Of a stretch of DNA of 64,000 bases, positions 17,996 to 26,353 are shown in pieces. The first letter of the stretch is position 1. Each line of letters starts with the position of its first letter. The stretch covers positions 1,085,001 to 1,149,000 of the forward strand of contig NZ_CP130318.1 of NCBI RefSeq assembly GCF_032268605.1. The letters run 5' to 3'. The stretch comes from Paenibacillus aurantius. Its GTDB lineage: Bacteria > Bacillota > Bacilli > Paenibacillales > NBRC-103111. Made by a program: the position numbers and the translations under genes. A model generated the notes under the pieces. It was not told the origin of the DNA. It made no database searches and was given only the letters and a program-made list of their open reading frames with translations.

Positions 17996-18535
17996 ATGGC
18001 GCGCGAGCCCAAGTCCGTGCCGTTCGGCTATGAGCCGGAGCCGGAGGGGAAGAAGGGAACGCTGTTCGTCTTCGGGACCTTTGAAGAATATGACGAGGAA
18101 CAGCTCGAGGCGATGATCCGCTTGTGCGAAGAACGCGGGTTCACCAAGCTTGTGCTGTACCCTCAGACCGAGGAGACGCTGCGTCGGATGGGGATCGAGA
18201 GCACGGTTCCCTATTCGAAGCGGATTAAAGTGGTGGAGGAAGTGATCCACGGGAAGCAGTACCCGCTTTCCGTCACCGTGGATAGGTGGGAGGGGAAAAG
18301 GAAGAAGTATACCCCGGTCGAGACCTCGCTGGGGTTTCTAATGGAGAAATACAAAGGTCCCTATTTTGTCTTCCTCCCTGGCGTCTATGCCAACAAGGTG
18401 GCGGGTTACTCTTCCTTTGAGGAATGGATCCGCAAGGCAAGGCTCCTGATAGAGCGTAACGGGGAGCCTCTGCATCCCCGGCTGGAGCAGTACCGGTCCC
18501 GGTGGGAGGAATGGAACGGGAGGGAAGCGCATTGA
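17996..18535 (+). CDS. Unknown conserved-looking protein
   Basis: This is a soluble 179-residue protein of mixed alpha/beta pattern that I do not recognise. It opens with a strand and turn LFVFGTFEEYDEEQLEAMIRLCEERG, has a basic middle (KRIKVVEEVIHGKQYP, EGKRKKY), and ends in a helix region with FEEWIRKARLLIERNGEPLHPRLEQYRSRW. AAGGAGGGAGC lies before ATG 17996. It overlaps the IF-3-like gene by four bases (TTGA), so the two are likely made together; a role connected with ribosomes or nucleotides is only a guess. Confidence 0.75.
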   Translation: MAREPKSVPFGYEPEPEGKKGTLFVFGTFEEYDEEQLEAMIRLCEERGFTKLVLYPQTEETLRRMGIESTVPYSKRIKVVEEVIHGKQYPLSVTVDRWEGKRKKYTPVETSLGFLMEKYKGPYFVFLPGVYANKVAGYSSFEEWIRKARLLIERNGEPLHPRLEQYRSRWEEWNGREAH

Positions 18536-18987
18536 TTAGAAATGAGAAGATCAAAGCCCCCGAGGTTGACCTGACGGGTCTGAACGGCGAAAAGCTCGGG
18601 ATTGTGCCGACGAGCGAAGCCCTGGAGATGGCCAGAAAAGGCAAAGCCGATCTGGTGTGCCTCACGCTGGCCGCAAGCCCGCCTCCCTGCAAGCTTACCG
18701 CCCGGGGCGAAGCCAAAAATCAGGCGAAGAAAAGCTCTCAGGTGAAGGAGCTTCGTCTGACCGCCGCGATTGAGGAGCATGACTACGAGACGAAGCGGCG
18801 CCAAGCGGAGAAGCTGCTCCAGGGCGGAGACGCCGTCCAGCTGACCATAAGGCTGAAGGGAAAGGAAGGGCCCCAAGCCAAGGAATTGCTCGAAAGGCTC
18901 GCCCGCGATTTGGCCGGAAGCGGCGCCAAAGAAACGGGAATCCAGCTGAGCGGCAAGCAAGCGGCGGTCCGGCTTATGCCGCTGTAG
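18532..18987 (+). CDS. Divergent translation initiation factor IF-3 paralogue
   Basis: The 151-residue product follows IF-3 along its length: IRNEKIKAPEV at the start, LGIVPTSEALEMAR, ADLVCLTLAASPPPCKL (residues 40-55), then after a Lys-rich linker VKELRLTAAIEEHDYETKRRQAEKLLQGGDAVQLTIRLKGKE. True IF-3 has about 165-180 residues. Here the conserved MDYGKF segment after the cysteine reads TARGEA, and the loop normally reading REMAHPELG is replaced by EGPQ. TTG 18532 overlaps the previous stop and follows GGAGGG. It may bind the 30S subunit in a special condition; it is unlikely to be the housekeeping infC, which normally lies beside rpmI-rplT. Confidence 0.88.
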   Translation: MIRNEKIKAPEVDLTGLNGEKLGIVPTSEALEMARKGKADLVCLTLAASPPPCKLTARGEAKNQAKKSSQVKELRLTAAIEEHDYETKRRQAEKLLQGGDAVQLTIRLKGKEGPQAKELLERLARDLAGSGAKETGIQLSGKQAAVRLMPL

Positions 18988-19044
18988 GGCAGCGCCGGGG
19001 GAATTCCGATCCGTAACCGGCGGAACCTAGAAGGGAGTGACCAG

Positions 19045-19518
19045 ATGACATACGATGAGAGGTTCATGGAAATGGCGGTCCGCCTTGCCACGGACAATGT
19101 AACGAGCAGCCATGGCGGTCCGTTCGGCTGTGTGATCGTGAGAGACGGGCAGGTCATAGGAACGGGAGTCAACGAAGTAACCGCTCATTACGACCCGAGC
19201 GCCCATGCCGAGGTTCAGGCCATTCGGGCGGCCTGCAGCCGCCTCCAAAGCTTTCAGCTGACCGGCTGCGAGGTGTATGCGAGCTGCGAGCCTTGTCCGA
19301 TGTGCTTCGGTGCTCTTTATTGGGCGCGTCCGGCCGCCATTTACTTCGGCAGCACGAAGGAGGATGCCGCTTCCATAGGCTTTGACGATGCCTTCATCTA
19401 CGAGGAGCTGGATCGGCCTATGGAGAAAAGGTCGATTCCCATGATCCGGAAGGTAACGGCGGCGACCGGTGAGCCTTTCCAGGCTTGGACCCGCTCCGCC
19501 GCGAAGAAGGAGTATTGA
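19045..19518 (+). CDS. guaD: Guanine deaminase
   Basis: This zinc enzyme turns guanine into xanthine. The 157-residue protein has the cytidine-deaminase-fold motifs HAEVQAIRA (His54 zinc ligand, Glu56 proton shuttle) and CEPCPMCFG (Cys84 and Cys87 ligands). The C-terminal part, with GFDDAFIYEELDRP, PFQAW and the final KKEY, is typical of Bacillus GuaD rather than TadA: it is the swapped tail that closes the active site. GAAGGGAGTGA precedes the ATG. A terminator follows, so it ends its transcript. Confidence 0.93.
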   Translation: MTYDERFMEMAVRLATDNVTSSHGGPFGCVIVRDGQVIGTGVNEVTAHYDPSAHAEVQAIRAACSRLQSFQLTGCEVYASCEPCPMCFGALYWARPAAIYFGSTKEDAASIGFDDAFIYEELDRPMEKRSIPMIRKVTAATGEPFQAWTRSAAKKEY

Positions 19519-19556
19519 AGAAGGAAGCAAGGATGGCTCCTTCTCTTCTTCACCTA

Positions 19557-19592
19557 AGAAGACCAGTCCGGCAGTCGGACTGGTCTTTTGTT
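19557..19592 (+). terminator. Rho-independent terminator of guaD
   Basis: The stem AAGACCAGTCCG / CGGACTGGTCTT with a GCAGT loop is followed by TTTG. Confidence 0.9.
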
Positions 19593-19696
19593 ATGCCCGC
19601 CGGCCGAGGTCTTGGCCGCCGGCGGCTAAGACCTCCCGGAAATGGGTAAACCTTACTTAGTGCCTTATCTGCGCAAATGGAAAGGAGGATGAATCG

Positions 19697-21046
19697 ATGT
19701 CCAATCAATCTAGCGGCGGTCAGCCGCCAACCGGCGCGGATCACTTCAGCCGCTCGGGCTTTATCTTTGCCGCCATAGGCAGCGCGGTCGGTCTGGGGAA
19801 CATGTGGAAATTCCCTTATATTACGGGCAAATATGGCGGAGCCGCCTTCTTCCTGCTATTCGTTATTTTTCTAGTCTTGGTGGGACTGCCCGTCCTGCTT
19901 GCGGAAATGACCATCGGGCGGGGAGGCCGGGGGAGTGCCTACACCTCCTTCCGCAATCTGTCCAAGGTAAAGGTATGGGGGACTTTTGGATTTCTGGCGA
20001 TTTTGGGGGCTTTTATGATTCTGTCCTTCTACGGGGTGGTGGCGGGCTGGACGCTTCATTACGCCTTCCTTTCCTTTACGGGCAGCCTATTCTCCAGCTC
20101 CGACTACGGGGGGACCTTCGCGTCCTTCAGCGGAAGCTATGTTCCGGTTTTCTGGCTTCTGGTCGTCATGGTTCTGACCGGCTGGGTCGTGGCAAGGGGC
20201 ATATCGGGAGGCATTGAGAAGTTCAACAAAATTCTCATTCCCGCTCTTCTCGTCATTCTGCTTGTTCTGATGGGAAGGGCGTTGACGCTTCCGGGTGCCA
20301 TGGAGGGGGTGCGCTTCTTCCTGAAGCCGGATTTCTCCAAGCTGACGGCGGAATCCGCCCTGGTTGCCCTTGGCCATGCCTTCTTCTCGCTTTCCCTTGG
20401 GATGGGAACCATGCTTACCTATGGGGCCTATGTCGACAGGCGGCAGTCGCTCGGCGGGGCGGCAGCGGCCATCGGTCTCGGGGATCTGTTCTATGCGCTG
20501 CTGGCCGGGATGATTATTTTCCCTACCTCAGCCGCGTTCGCCTTGAAGGCCGATCAGGGACCGAGCTTGATCTTCGTCGTGCTTCCGGCCGCCTTCGGGG
20601 CGATGCCGTACGGCACCTTCTTCGGCGGACTCTTCTTTGTTCTGCTGGCCATCGCGGCGCTCACCTCGGCGGTTTCTCTTCTCGAGGTGCCCGTAATCTA
20701 CGCCATGGAAAAATGGAAGCTGGCCCGGACGAAGGCCGCCTGGGGCACAGCTGCCCTGATTTTTCTCGTGGGAATTCCATCCGCCCTGTCGGTTGGAGGG
20801 CCTCTAAGCAGATTCACCCTTGGGGGAAAAACCTACTTCGACCTGCTCGATTTCGCCGCCTCCAATGTCTTGCTCCCCGTCGGAGGACTGGTCGTTACCT
20901 TGTTCACGGGCTATGCCTGGAAGAAGGCGGGAGAAGAAGCCGGACTGACCGGGCCGCTTTACCGGATTTGGCTGTTTGTGCTGCGGTATGTGGCTCCGGT
21001 TATGATTCTTCTCATCTTTCTCTATTCCCTCGGCTTGTTCGGTTAA
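19697..21046 (+). CDS. Sodium-dependent amino acid transporter (NSS/SNF family)
   Basis: The 449-residue protein has about 11 membrane segments in the LeuT/MhsT fold. The first helix carries the family signature FIFAAIGSAVGLGNMWKFPY, whose unwound region binds Na+ and substrate, followed by AEMTIGRGGRG. NSS symporters bring amino acids in with sodium; MhsT-like bacterial forms with 11 segments take hydrophobic residues. The actual substrate is not readable. GGAAAGGAGG precedes the ATG. It is flanked by other monocistronic genes. Confidence 0.92.
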   Translation: MSNQSSGGQPPTGADHFSRSGFIFAAIGSAVGLGNMWKFPYITGKYGGAAFFLLFVIFLVLVGLPVLLAEMTIGRGGRGSAYTSFRNLSKVKVWGTFGFLAILGAFMILSFYGVVAGWTLHYAFLSFTGSLFSSSDYGGTFASFSGSYVPVFWLLVVMVLTGWVVARGISGGIEKFNKILIPALLVILLVLMGRALTLPGAMEGVRFFLKPDFSKLTAESALVALGHAFFSLSLGMGTMLTYGAYVDRRQSLGGAAAAIGLGDLFYALLAGMIIFPTSAAFALKADQGPSLIFVVLPAAFGAMPYGTFFGGLFFVLLAIAALTSAVSLLEVPVIYAMEKWKLARTKAAWGTAALIFLVGIPSALSVGGPLSRFTLGGKTYFDLLDFAASNVLLPVGGLVVTLFTGYAWKKAGEEAGLTGPLYRIWLFVLRYVAPVMILLIFLYSLGLFG

Positions 21047-21140
21047 CCTCTTAACCCGATTAATTTCGCGCCCCCAGGCACACTTCCGGGCATTGGCCCA
21101 TAAGCTGTAGGAGAGACCGTTCAAGGAGGAGGAAAGAACC

Positions 21141-21599
21141 ATGTACCCTTATTACGGGAACCCCTACACGGATGCTTACTACCGGCCGGCGCCGGATCCG
21201 AAGCTGGTTAACGACCTGGTTAAGGCGATTAACGGGGAATACAGCGCGATTGTCTGCTACAACCAGCTGGCTCAGCTTGCCCCATCCGAGAAAGAAAAGA
21301 AGCGGATTCTCGAAATCCGCGAGGACGAGGTCCGTCATTACCGGACCTTTACGGGGATCTATACGTCACTGACGGGTAGGCAGCCGAGCCCCCAGATGAC
21401 GGAAGAGTGTGCCAAGCAGTACGCCAAAGGCCTTAGGACCGCGATAGAGGATGAGCAGGACACGGTTGATTTCTATCACGAAGTGGCAAACACCGCATCC
21501 GATCCTTACATCAGCGAGAGCTTTCGCCGCGCGGCGGCCGACGAGCAGAATCATGCGGTTTGGTTTCTTTACTTTTTGACGGGACGGCCTTCTTCTTAA
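21141..21599 (+). CDS. Ferritin-like domain protein
   Basis: The 152-residue protein is a predicted four-helix bundle after a Tyr/Pro-rich N-terminal tail (MYPYYGNPYTDAYYRP). It has carboxylate and histidine pairs expected of a diiron site: INGEYSAIVCYNQL, ILEIREDEVRHYRTF, AIEDEQDTVDFYHEV and ADEQNHAVWF, each about one helix apart. Ferritin-like proteins of this size bind iron or act as peroxide-linked oxidases. In Bacilli such short, tyrosine-rich versions can be spore-associated; that is a suggestion only. GGAGGAAAGAACC precedes the ATG. Confidence 0.85.
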   Translation: MYPYYGNPYTDAYYRPAPDPKLVNDLVKAINGEYSAIVCYNQLAQLAPSEKEKKRILEIREDEVRHYRTFTGIYTSLTGRQPSPQMTEECAKQYAKGLRTAIEDEQDTVDFYHEVANTASDPYISESFRRAAADEQNHAVWFLYFLTGRPSS

Positions 21600-21723
21600 G
21601 AAACCTGTTTCTTCCCGGCCTAATTGGCTTACATAACAGTAAGGGTCGAAAAAACGTCCAGCACCGTTAAGAAAGACGTTTGGCCGGGAACGGAAATGGG
21701 CAGGGAAATAAGGGGGAGAGGCC

Positions 21724-22335
21724 ATGCTGGTCCAGAGAAGCAAGCTCACCACCAAAACCTTTCGCATTGTGGACAACGGGCTGGTCTATTCCACGAAGCG
21801 ATGGCTTGAAAAGATGGAATACTTCATGCCCTTTGAAGAGTTGAGCAGCCGGAGGGTCGAATTCACCGTGTTTCCCAAAAAATCCTTCTTCGGGGCGCTG
21901 GCCTTCCTCGCCCTCTCCGCCGCGTTCTTTATGGTTTCCCTGTTCGGGCAAGGAATCGAACGGCCGGTTGGCCCGGGACTGGTTTGTCTCGGGGCGGCGG
22001 CGGTCTGCGGCTTCCTGTGCTGGCTGCATTACGACTCGTACATCCGCATAGGCGGGTTCGAGGGGAATCTGGACTTTTTTCACAGCAAGCCGAGCCGGGA
22101 GGAAACCGAGAAATTTATCGAACGGTTGAACCGCCAGAAAAAGACGTTTCTCGCCAAAAGGCTCACCCGCAGTCTGGAGGCTTCGACCGAAACCGTCACG
22201 CTTTCCGATGAGCTGTATAAACTGGCCAAGCTTGTCGAATACGGGGTGCTGACGCGGGAGGAATTCGCCCAGCTGAAGGCCCGTCTGACAAAATCCGCAG
22301 GGACAGAGCCGGCGGCTCCCGACATTCGGCATTGA
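21724..22335 (+). CDS. Membrane protein with C-terminal SHOCT motif
   Basis: The 203-residue protein has two adjacent membrane segments (about 59-76 and 84-100) in front of a cytoplasmic part that ends with a SHOCT motif (DELYKLAKLVEYGVLTREEFAQLKARL, about 163-190). SHOCT motifs are short helical oligomerisation elements. The first 50 residues look like a PH-like beta region. No enzymatic motif is visible. GGGGGAGAGGCC precedes the ATG, and a terminator hairpin follows. The function is unknown. Confidence 0.8.
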   Translation: MLVQRSKLTTKTFRIVDNGLVYSTKRWLEKMEYFMPFEELSSRRVEFTVFPKKSFFGALAFLALSAAFFMVSLFGQGIERPVGPGLVCLGAAAVCGFLCWLHYDSYIRIGGFEGNLDFFHSKPSREETEKFIERLNRQKKTFLAKRLTRSLEASTETVTLSDELYKLAKLVEYGVLTREEFAQLKARLTKSAGTEPAAPDIRH

Positions 22336-22385
22336 TGGTTGGAAGCGGCCGCTGCCCAGCAGGGCCGGGCCAACCAGGCGGCAGG

Positions 22386-22416
22386 ACTCCCGAAGCGATT
22401 CGGGGGTTCTTTTGTT
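22386..22416 (+). terminator. Rho-independent terminator
   Basis: The stem ACTCCCGAA / TTCGGGGGT with a GCGA loop is followed by TCTTTTG. It ends the SHOCT gene. Confidence 0.75.
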
Positions 22417-22440
22417 TTGGGCTTGCGGGTGTGGTATTAT
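22412..22440 (+). promoter_or_regulatory. Promoter of the aldo/keto reductase gene
   Basis: TTGTTT (22412-22417) and TATTAT (22435-22440) are 17 bases apart, a good sigma-A match, and lie 40 bases before the start codon. Confidence 0.6.
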
Positions 22441-22479
22441 ACCCGTGTAAACAGACACGTTCAGAAGGAGGAAAGCAGA

Positions 22480-23310
22480 ATGGGCAAACACATCACCGAT
22501 ACGACGACACTGAACAATGGGGTTGCCATGCCATGGCTTGGCTTTGGAGTGTGGCAGGTAAAGGAAGGCAGCGAAGTCATCGACAGCGTGAAGCACGCGC
22601 TGAAGGCCGGCTACCGCAGCATTGATACCGCCGCCGTCTACGGCAATGAAGAAGGCGTTGGACAGGCGATCCGCGAGAGCGGAGTGGCCCGTGAGGAGCT
22701 TTTCGTCACCACGAAAGTATGGAATTCGGAGCAGGGCTACGAAAGCACCTTGAAGGCATTCGAGGAAAGCCGGAGCAAGCTTGGATTGGACTACATAGAT
22801 CTTTACCTGATTCACTGGCCCGTTAAAGGCAAGTATAAGGAAACGTGGAAAGCGATGGAGCAGCTGTACAAGGAGAAGAAAGTACGGGCCATCGGCGTCA
22901 GCAATTTTCACGTCCATCATCTCGAGGACCTTCTGGCTGACTGCGAAGTGACGCCCGCTGTCGATCAGGTCGAGCTTCATCCGCTCTTGTCGCAGCGCGA
23001 GCTCCGCCAGTTCTGCCGGGACAAGGGCATTCAGATCGAGGCCTGGAGCCCGCTTATGCAGGGCAAAAAGTTCGATCACCCCGATCTGGTCGAGATCGCC
23101 GGCAAATATGGCAAATCGGTCGCCCAGATCATCCTGCGCTGGGATATTCAGAACGGAATCGTCACGATTCCGAAGTCGGTTACCGAGTCGCGGATAAACG
23201 AAAACGCGGACATCTTTAACTTCGAGCTGACTCAAGAGGACATCGCCAAAATCGATGCATTGAACGAGAACCAGCGTTTCGGAGCGGATCCGGACAATTT
23301 CAATTTCTAA
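22480..23310 (+). CDS. Aldo/keto reductase (AKR5, YvgN/YtbE-like)
   Basis: The 276-residue NADPH-dependent oxidoreductase reduces carbonyls such as methylglyoxal. The (beta/alpha)8 fold signatures are present: [29 protein letters not shown] with catalytic Asp and Tyr, the Lys in [11 protein letters not shown] with the catalytic His, [13 protein letters not shown], and the cofactor motif [13 protein letters not shown] 22480 follows AAGGAGG; the longer open frame upstream runs through the promoter and is not used. It is monocistronic with its own promoter and terminator. Confidence 0.94.
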   Translation: MGKHITDTTTLNNGVAMPWLGFGVWQVKEGSEVIDSVKHALKAGYRSIDTAAVYGNEEGVGQAIRESGVAREELFVTTKVWNSEQGYESTLKAFEESRSKLGLDYIDLYLIHWPVKGKYKETWKAMEQLYKEKKVRAIGVSNFHVHHLEDLLADCEVTPAVDQVELHPLLSQRELRQFCRDKGIQIEAWSPLMQGKKFDHPDLVEIAGKYGKSVAQIILRWDIQNGIVTIPKSVTESRINENADIFNFELTQEDIAKIDALNENQRFGADPDNFNF

Positions 23311-23368
23311 AGGAAATCCTTCCCGGGCTTTGGTCATAGAGGACCCCTGGGACTGGAGACTCAGGCTG

Positions 23369-23407
23369 GACAACCCCCGCTTATTTAAAGCGGGGGTTGT
23401 TTTTTGT
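23369..23407 (+). terminator. Strong Rho-independent terminator
   Basis: The stem ACAACCCCCGCTT / AAGCGGGGGTTGT with a short ATTT loop is followed by six T residues. It lies within the 273-base gap before the PBP gene. Confidence 0.93.
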
Positions 23408-23583
23408 CTTTTAAGGACAGGCCCCCATGGGGAAACCTGACGTCTCAGCGGGAAACCACTCGATGGAGGCTTGTCGATTTGGATGTTTATGGTAAGGGAA
23501 AGTAAACTTCCTTCCGTTTCCCTGTTTGGTCCACCCGGTCGTGTGGTAAGTAACGGTAAAACAGGATACGTGGGGGGACAACC

Positions 23584-26160
23584 ATGAAGCACGAGAAAGG
23601 AAAGGAAGAAGGGGCGGTCAAGAAGTCCGGGAAGAAGCCTCGCAAGAGGTCCTGGGTAGTCAGGCTGGCGGGATGGTCCCTGCTGGTTTTCTTGGTGATT
23701 GGACTGGCCGCAGGAGGATGGGCGGCTAACAAAGGATGGGCGATGTACCAGGCGACGGACATTTCCAAGCTGGATACGGATCCTCCTCGGTCCACCGTTA
23801 TCTACGATAAGAACGGCGGAATCATGTCGGAGCTGACCAGCTCGCGTATGGAATACATACCGGTTTCCCAATTTCCCCGAACCATGAAAGATGCCATCGT
23901 GGCAGTGGAAGACAGCCGGTTCTATGAGCACCACGGACTAGACTTTCAAGGGCTGAGCCGGGCTCTTTATACGAATCTGAGAAACGGGGGAGTCGTGCAG
24001 GGGGGAAGCACCATTACCCAGCAGCTGGCCAAGACGATGCTGCTCAGCCCGGAGCAGACGCTCCAGCGGAAGATAAGCGAAGCCGCCGCCGCCTTGAAGA
24101 TCGAACAAACTTATTCCAAGGATCAGATCATGGAGATGTACTTAAATCACATCTATTTCGGCCAGGGGGCCTGGGGGCTTCAACGGGCCGCTCAGGTATA
24201 CTTCGGCAAAAATGCCGAAGAGCTGACCTTGGCTGAGTCGGCCCTCCTGGCCGGGCTTCCGAAAGCTCCGAACAGCTATTCACCCGTAGCCAATCCGCAA
24301 AAGGCCAAGGACCGGCGCAACCTGGTCTTAAGCCTTATGGCGCAGCAAGGCAAAATTACGGCGGAGGAAAGGGACAAGGCCCAGGCCGAGGAGATTCGGC
24401 TGGCGGAGAAATCGATTCTTGCCGAGTCCAATAAGTATCCTTCCTATGTGGATCATGTCATCAGTGAGGCCGTCAACAAATACAAGATGGACGAGCAGGA
24501 GGTTTTGTCCGCCGGTCTTAGAATTTACACCAATCTGGATCCCAAAGTGCAGGAAGCGGCGGAAGCGGTCTACAACGACCCGTCCTTCTTCCCTGAAGAT
24601 ATAGGCGGGCTGCAGAGCGCCATCGTTCTGCTGGATGCCAAAACCGGGGGAATCCGCGGACTGGTCGGAGCAAGAGGGACCGGAAGCCGCGAATACCGGA
24701 GCTTCAACTACGCCACGCAAAATGAACGGCAGCCCGGCTCGGCCATCAAGCCTATCGTGGTCTATGCCCCTGCCCTCCAGGCCGGCTTCAAGCCCCAGGA
24801 TTTGATTAACGACGTGGAGACGGATTTCGGTAATTACAAGCCGAACAACTACGGGGAGAAATTCCACGGCTGGGTCACGGTAGAAGAAGCCCTCGCCCAG
24901 TCCTATAACGTTCCGGCCGTCGCCTTGATGAAGGAAGTAGGCATCGCGAAGGCGATGGACTTCGGAAGAAAGGCCGGCCTGCCCATTCTGGACAAGGACC
25001 GGGTATTCGGATTGGCGCTTGGCGGGATGACCCGGGGAACGAACCCGCTGGCCATGGCCCAGGCCTACACGATGTTCGCCAATGAAGGCAAGCTGTCCCA
25101 GGCCTATGCCATTACCAAAATCACCGACAGCCACGATAAGGTGCTTCATGAGGCCAAGCCGGTCGTGAAGGAGCTGCTCGACGCCAACACCGCCTTTACC
25201 ATGACGGCCATGATGGAGAGGGTCGTCCAGGAAGGGACGGGAACGAACGCCAAAATGGACCGCCCGGTTGCCGGCAAGACAGGTACCGTGCAGCTGCCGA
25301 ACGTAGCCGAGTTCCGCAATAAGAACGGCGAGGTCCTGGACGGCTCCAAGGATGCCTGGTTCGTCGGCTACACGCCGGAGCTGGTGGCCGCCGTATGGCT
25401 CGGGTACCCATCGACGAATAAGGAGCATTACCTCACGACGACGGGAGGCAAGCTTCCGGCCGCGCTGTTCCGCGAGGTGATGACCCGGGCACTGAAGGAT
25501 GAACCGGTGACGGCCTTCCGCCAGCCTGACGGCTATGCCGTCGCCGGAGGAGAAATCAAGCGGATCAATGCCGAGGCGGGAATCCAATTCGCCGATGAGG
25601 GCGAATCCTACACCGAGCCGCGCGATAAGCGGCCAGCCGTGAAGACCGCTTCCGCGGGAAGGGAGCGGCAGGGGGATAAGCCGAAGGCGGCGGAGCCCGT
25701 ACCCGTGGAAGAGAAAGCCGCGCAGCCGCCGGCGAAGGAGGCGAATGTGCCGGCTTCCGGCAGCGGGAAAGGAGAAGCCGGGGGCGCCGGTACCGGCGGA
25801 ACCGCGGCAGGAGGAAGCGGCACGACGGCGGATAGTGGCGGTACGCCATCGGGCGGTACGGCTTCCGGCAGCGGTGCTTCGTCGGGCAGCGGCTCGACGG
25901 CGTCTGGAGGCAAGACACCGCAGGGCGGCACCACGACGAGCGGGGGAACCCCATCCGGCAGTGGAACGACATCCGCCGGTACGACAGGGGGCGGTACGGC
26001 GAACGGCGGGACCACGTCCGCTGGAACGACTAGCGGCACGACGACGAGCAGTACCGGAAGCGGCGGGGCGTCCACGCCGGCTCCGACGCAAGCTCCAGCG
26101 CCTGCCCCTACCCCGACGGCAGCTCCCAAGACCCAGGAAACCGCCAAGCCGGTCTCCTAA
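23584..26160 (+). CDS. Class A penicillin-binding protein (PBP1A type)
   Basis: This bifunctional peptidoglycan synthase has 858 residues. It has a basic cytoplasmic tail, one membrane helix (about 27-48), a GT51 glycosyltransferase domain (catalytic Glu109 in EDSRFYEHHG, GGSTITQQLAK), and a transpeptidase domain with Ser386-X-X-Lys389 (SAIK), Ser440-Tyr-Asn442 and Lys565-Thr-Gly567. From about residue 690 to the end the protein is a low-complexity tail rich in Gly, Ser, Thr, Pro and Ala. A GGGGG-rich site precedes the ATG. The tail probably spans the wall; length variation there is common. Confidence 0.95.
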   Translation: MKHEKGKEEGAVKKSGKKPRKRSWVVRLAGWSLLVFLVIGLAAGGWAANKGWAMYQATDISKLDTDPPRSTVIYDKNGGIMSELTSSRMEYIPVSQFPRTMKDAIVAVEDSRFYEHHGLDFQGLSRALYTNLRNGGVVQGGSTITQQLAKTMLLSPEQTLQRKISEAAAALKIEQTYSKDQIMEMYLNHIYFGQGAWGLQRAAQVYFGKNAEELTLAESALLAGLPKAPNSYSPVANPQKAKDRRNLVLSLMAQQGKITAEERDKAQAEEIRLAEKSILAESNKYPSYVDHVISEAVNKYKMDEQEVLSAGLRIYTNLDPKVQEAAEAVYNDPSFFPEDIGGLQSAIVLLDAKTGGIRGLVGARGTGSREYRSFNYATQNERQPGSAIKPIVVYAPALQAGFKPQDLINDVETDFGNYKPNNYGEKFHGWVTVEEALAQSYNVPAVALMKEVGIAKAMDFGRKAGLPILDKDRVFGLALGGMTRGTNPLAMAQAYTMFANEGKLSQAYAITKITDSHDKVLHEAKPVVKELLDANTAFTMTAMMERVVQEGTGTNAKMDRPVAGKTGTVQLPNVAEFRNKNGEVLDGSKDAWFVGYTPELVAAVWLGYPSTNKEHYLTTTGGKLPAALFREVMTRALKDEPVTAFRQPDGYAVAGGEIKRINAEAGIQFADEGESYTEPRDKRPAVKTASAGRERQGDKPKAAEPVPVEEKAAQPPAKEANVPASGSGKGEAGGAGTGGTAAGGSGTTADSGGTPSGGTASGSGASSGSGSTASGGKTPQGGTTTSGGTPSGSGTTSAGTTGGGTANGGTTSAGTTSGTTTSSTGSGGASTPAPTQAPAPAPTPTAAPKTQETAKPVS

Positions 26161-26176
26161 CCCATCTGTCCACTTT

Positions 26177-26215
26177 CCCCGTATCGGGCTTTCGCCCGGT
26201 GCGGGGCTTTTTTTG
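26177..26215 (+). terminator. Rho-independent terminator of the PBP gene
   Basis: The stem CCCCGTATCGGG / CCCGGTGCGGGG is followed by seven T residues. Confidence 0.9.
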
Positions 26216-26353
26216 TTGACCATTTCGTGGAAACCGATTCAATGGGGTGGAAAAGTTTACATAACGAAGGTAGAATAGACATAGAAATCGAACAAGCATT
26301 CGACACCCTCGACGCCAAAGACGAAATTGTAAACCAGGAGGGAAGCCCGGCGC

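Noticed and set aside
21667-23934. Very long open frame (755 codons) on the minus strand
   Set aside because: It lies antisense to the SHOCT and aldo/keto reductase genes, has no family features and is a by-product of the high GC content.
24328-26223. Long open frame (631 codons) on the minus strand
   Set aside because: It is antisense to the PBP gene and rich in Arg and Gly from GC-rich codons; no ribosome site or domain is visible.
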